DNA from: an uncultured Acetatifactor sp.
GTDB lineage: Bacteria; Bacillota; Clostridia; Lachnospirales; Lachnospiraceae
Direction of reading: 5' to 3'
Length of the DNA: 53,387 nt
Assembly: GCA_910584235.1 (NCBI GenBank)
Contig: CAJTZD010000015.1
Location: 31,368 to 84,754, forward strand
The notes beneath the pieces were generated by a model. It worked only from the letters and a program-made list of their open reading frames with translations, was not told where the DNA came from and did no database searches. A program made the translations under genes and the position numbers. Below, one piece after another: positions 52,429 to 53,387 of this stretch. Position 1 is the first letter of the stretch. Each line of letters starts with the position of its first letter.

Positions 52429-52462
52429 GGGAGGCGGGTACTTATTTTATATACCCCTCCCC
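52429..52462 (+). other. Hairpin before the annealing-protein gene
   Basis: GGGGAGG-C-GGGTA pairs with TACCC-CTCCCC. There is no T-tract, so a role in mRNA processing or translation is more likely than termination. Confidence 0.5.
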
Positions 52463-52486
52463 AGGAAAAGGAAGGAGAGAAGACAG

Positions 52487-53387
52487 ATGAATGAGATGAC
52501 AATGAACAGCGCCTGCATGTATGACGAGGTGGAGGGGATCAGGAGCCTGAACAGAGTGGAAGGGTTCGATCCCAGGAAATATATGCGCCTGATCCAGAAT
52601 GAGGGGCAGGCGGGGAAATACTACCTTGACGTGGCCTACCGCAAGCTCTGGTTCCGCTTAAGATACCCGGAGGGGAAGATCGTAAAGAAGATCCTGAAGC
52701 TGACGGAGCAGGTGGCCATCGTGGAGGCAAGGGTATACCTGGACCGCAATGACCATGAGGACAACTTCATCTCCAATGCGCTGGCACAGAAATACATGTC
52801 TGCGGACGGCCAGTTCGGGAACAAGTTCGTGGAACTGGCGGAGACGGCTGCAGTGGGAAGGGCATTATCGGATGCAGGATTCGGGCTGCAGTTTGCCGAC
52901 AGGGAAGGGGACATGGACCCGGAAGTGACAGAGGCGCCTTTTGACCCGCAGATGATTGCAGGGGCGGGAGGCGCACTGCCGGAAGGCACATACATGGACT
53001 CCGCCCTTCAGGCAGGTGCAGCCGGTGACGGTGAGGTCCTCCAGGAGGAAGCCTTCCCCGGACAGTATGGGATAGAGGAATACATCCCCATGCCGGAAGA
53101 AGTGGGGCAGGCCATGGGAATGCCGCCCGCCATGCATCAGGCAGGTGCAGCACCGGCAGCCTCCAGACAGGTAGCACAGGGAACAGCCCCCACAGCAGCA
53201 GGACAGGCAGCGCAGGGAACAGCTCCCGCAGCCGCAAGACAGGCAGCGCAGGGAACGGCCCCTGCAGCAGCACAGCCGCAGCAGCATGCACAGGCACAGC
53301 AGCCCGTTCAGGGGATGCCGCCCGCCATGCAGAACAGGCAGGCAGCACCAAATCCCACACAGGGAGGGAGGGCAGCCGTGAATGCCG
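52487..53387 (+). CDS. Candidate single-strand annealing protein (Rad52-like), truncated by window end
   Basis: The ATG at 52487 follows AAGGAGAG. The N-terminal 140 residues resemble phage Rad52-like annealing proteins: YYLDVAYRKLWFRLRYPEG, VEARVYLD, then KFVELAETAAVGRALSDAGFG near residue 125. Phage homologues often read 'AETGAIGRAL..GYG' here. An Ala/Gln/Pro-rich tail with tandem repeats follows to the window edge. Such proteins pair with exonucleases like the YqaJ-like product upstream. The 3' end is not seen. Confidence 0.6.
   Translation, partial: MNEMTMNSACMYDEVEGIRSLNRVEGFDPRKYMRLIQNEGQAGKYYLDVAYRKLWFRLRYPEGKIVKKILKLTEQVAIVEARVYLDRNDHEDNFISNALAQKYMSADGQFGNKFVELAETAAVGRALSDAGFGLQFADREGDMDPEVTEAPFDPQMIAGAGGALPEGTYMDSALQAGAAGDGEVLQEEAFPGQYGIEEYIPMPEEVGQAMGMPPAMHQAGAAPAASRQVAQGTAPTAAGQAAQGTAPAAARQAAQGTAPAAAQPQQHAQAQQPVQGMPPAMQNRQAAPNPTQGGRAAVNA
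53150..53300 (+). repeat. About 36-bp imperfect tandem repeats in the last gene
   Basis: CAGGCAGCGCAGGGAACAGC-type units repeat about three times, encoding Q-A-A-Q-G-T-A-P-A-A. The repeats give a flexible Ala/Gln/Pro tail and may vary in number between strains. Confidence 0.75.

Larger units (their letters stand above)
37442..53387. mobile_element. Integrated mobile element (left part), with three serine recombinases
   Basis: The element starts within codon 201 of the cwlD-like gene, just after the GAG (37439-37441) for the catalytic Glu, and runs off the right edge. It carries a minus-strand recombinase operon at its left end, then a rightward operon of mobile-element genes (YqaJ, RecD-like helicase, annealing-protein candidate, DUF5688, DUF4406-like). 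No conjugation genes are visible in the part seen, so it could be an integrative conjugative or mobilisable element or a prophage-like island. Confidence 0.85.

Overview
The window looks like the chromosome of an anaerobic, probably spore-forming Lachnospiraceae-type Firmicute (Clostridia). The evidence is the rpsF-ssb-rpsR and gdpP-rplI-dnaB core order, a fermentative pyruvate formate-lyase locus with glycyl-radical chemistry, a DUF951 protein, MecA, a CwlD-type amidase, strong AGGAGG ribosome sites, and consensus TTGACA/TATAAT promoters. Everything here is read by eye. Family names come from motif recognition, not from searches.

Layout. 1-352: two full and one truncated copy of a 120-bp repeat that folds into hairpins, ending at the ribosome site of a VWA-domain gene (353-1486). 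1496-1666: a 3' scrap of an aldo/keto reductase gene. 1883-5770: an AT-richer cassette encoding an ECF sigma factor, its zinc-finger anti-sigma factor, membrane proteins and an ABC transporter. 6073-12328: a two-SWIM-finger protein and a giant DUF4132 protein. With the VWA gene these look like one uncharacterised VWA/SWIM/DUF4132 system into which the sigma/ABC cassette has probably been inserted. 12430-20692: housekeeping and accessory genes (DUF975-CmpB membrane protein, metallophosphoesterase, AraC regulator, ThuA plus Gfo/Idh/MocA sugar genes, Sir2 deacylase, YdcF, DUF951). 20803-27294: the ribosomal/replication core (rpsF, ssb, rpsR, gdpP, rplI, dnaB, a MerR regulator).

27509-31280 (minus strand) is a compact fermentation operon: pyruvate formate-lyase core, a 66-residue Cys-containing protein, an 80-residue stand-alone glycyl-radical domain, PFL-activating enzyme and a 2[4Fe-4S] ferredoxin. 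The lyase appears genuinely split: the 678-residue core ends where the glycyl-radical domain should start, and that domain is a separate gene. A 125-nt structured element between the radical-domain gene and pflA has a second copy at 22258-22405, with compensatory base changes in shared stems. 31559-36662: DUF1858 protein, MecA, a small TTG-start gene, a GH18 protein and a secreted repeat protein.

36842-37474 is a cwlD-like amidase gene broken immediately after its catalytic Glu codon. From about 37442 to the right edge lies a large mobile element: three consecutive large serine recombinases on the minus strand, a small DUF6870-like gene, a structured leader, and a rightward operon of more than 9 kb. 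That operon encodes YqaJ exonuclease, RecD-like helicase, a methylase-like protein without a visible NPPY motif, a candidate single-strand annealing protein and several unrecognised proteins. The right end of the element is outside the window.
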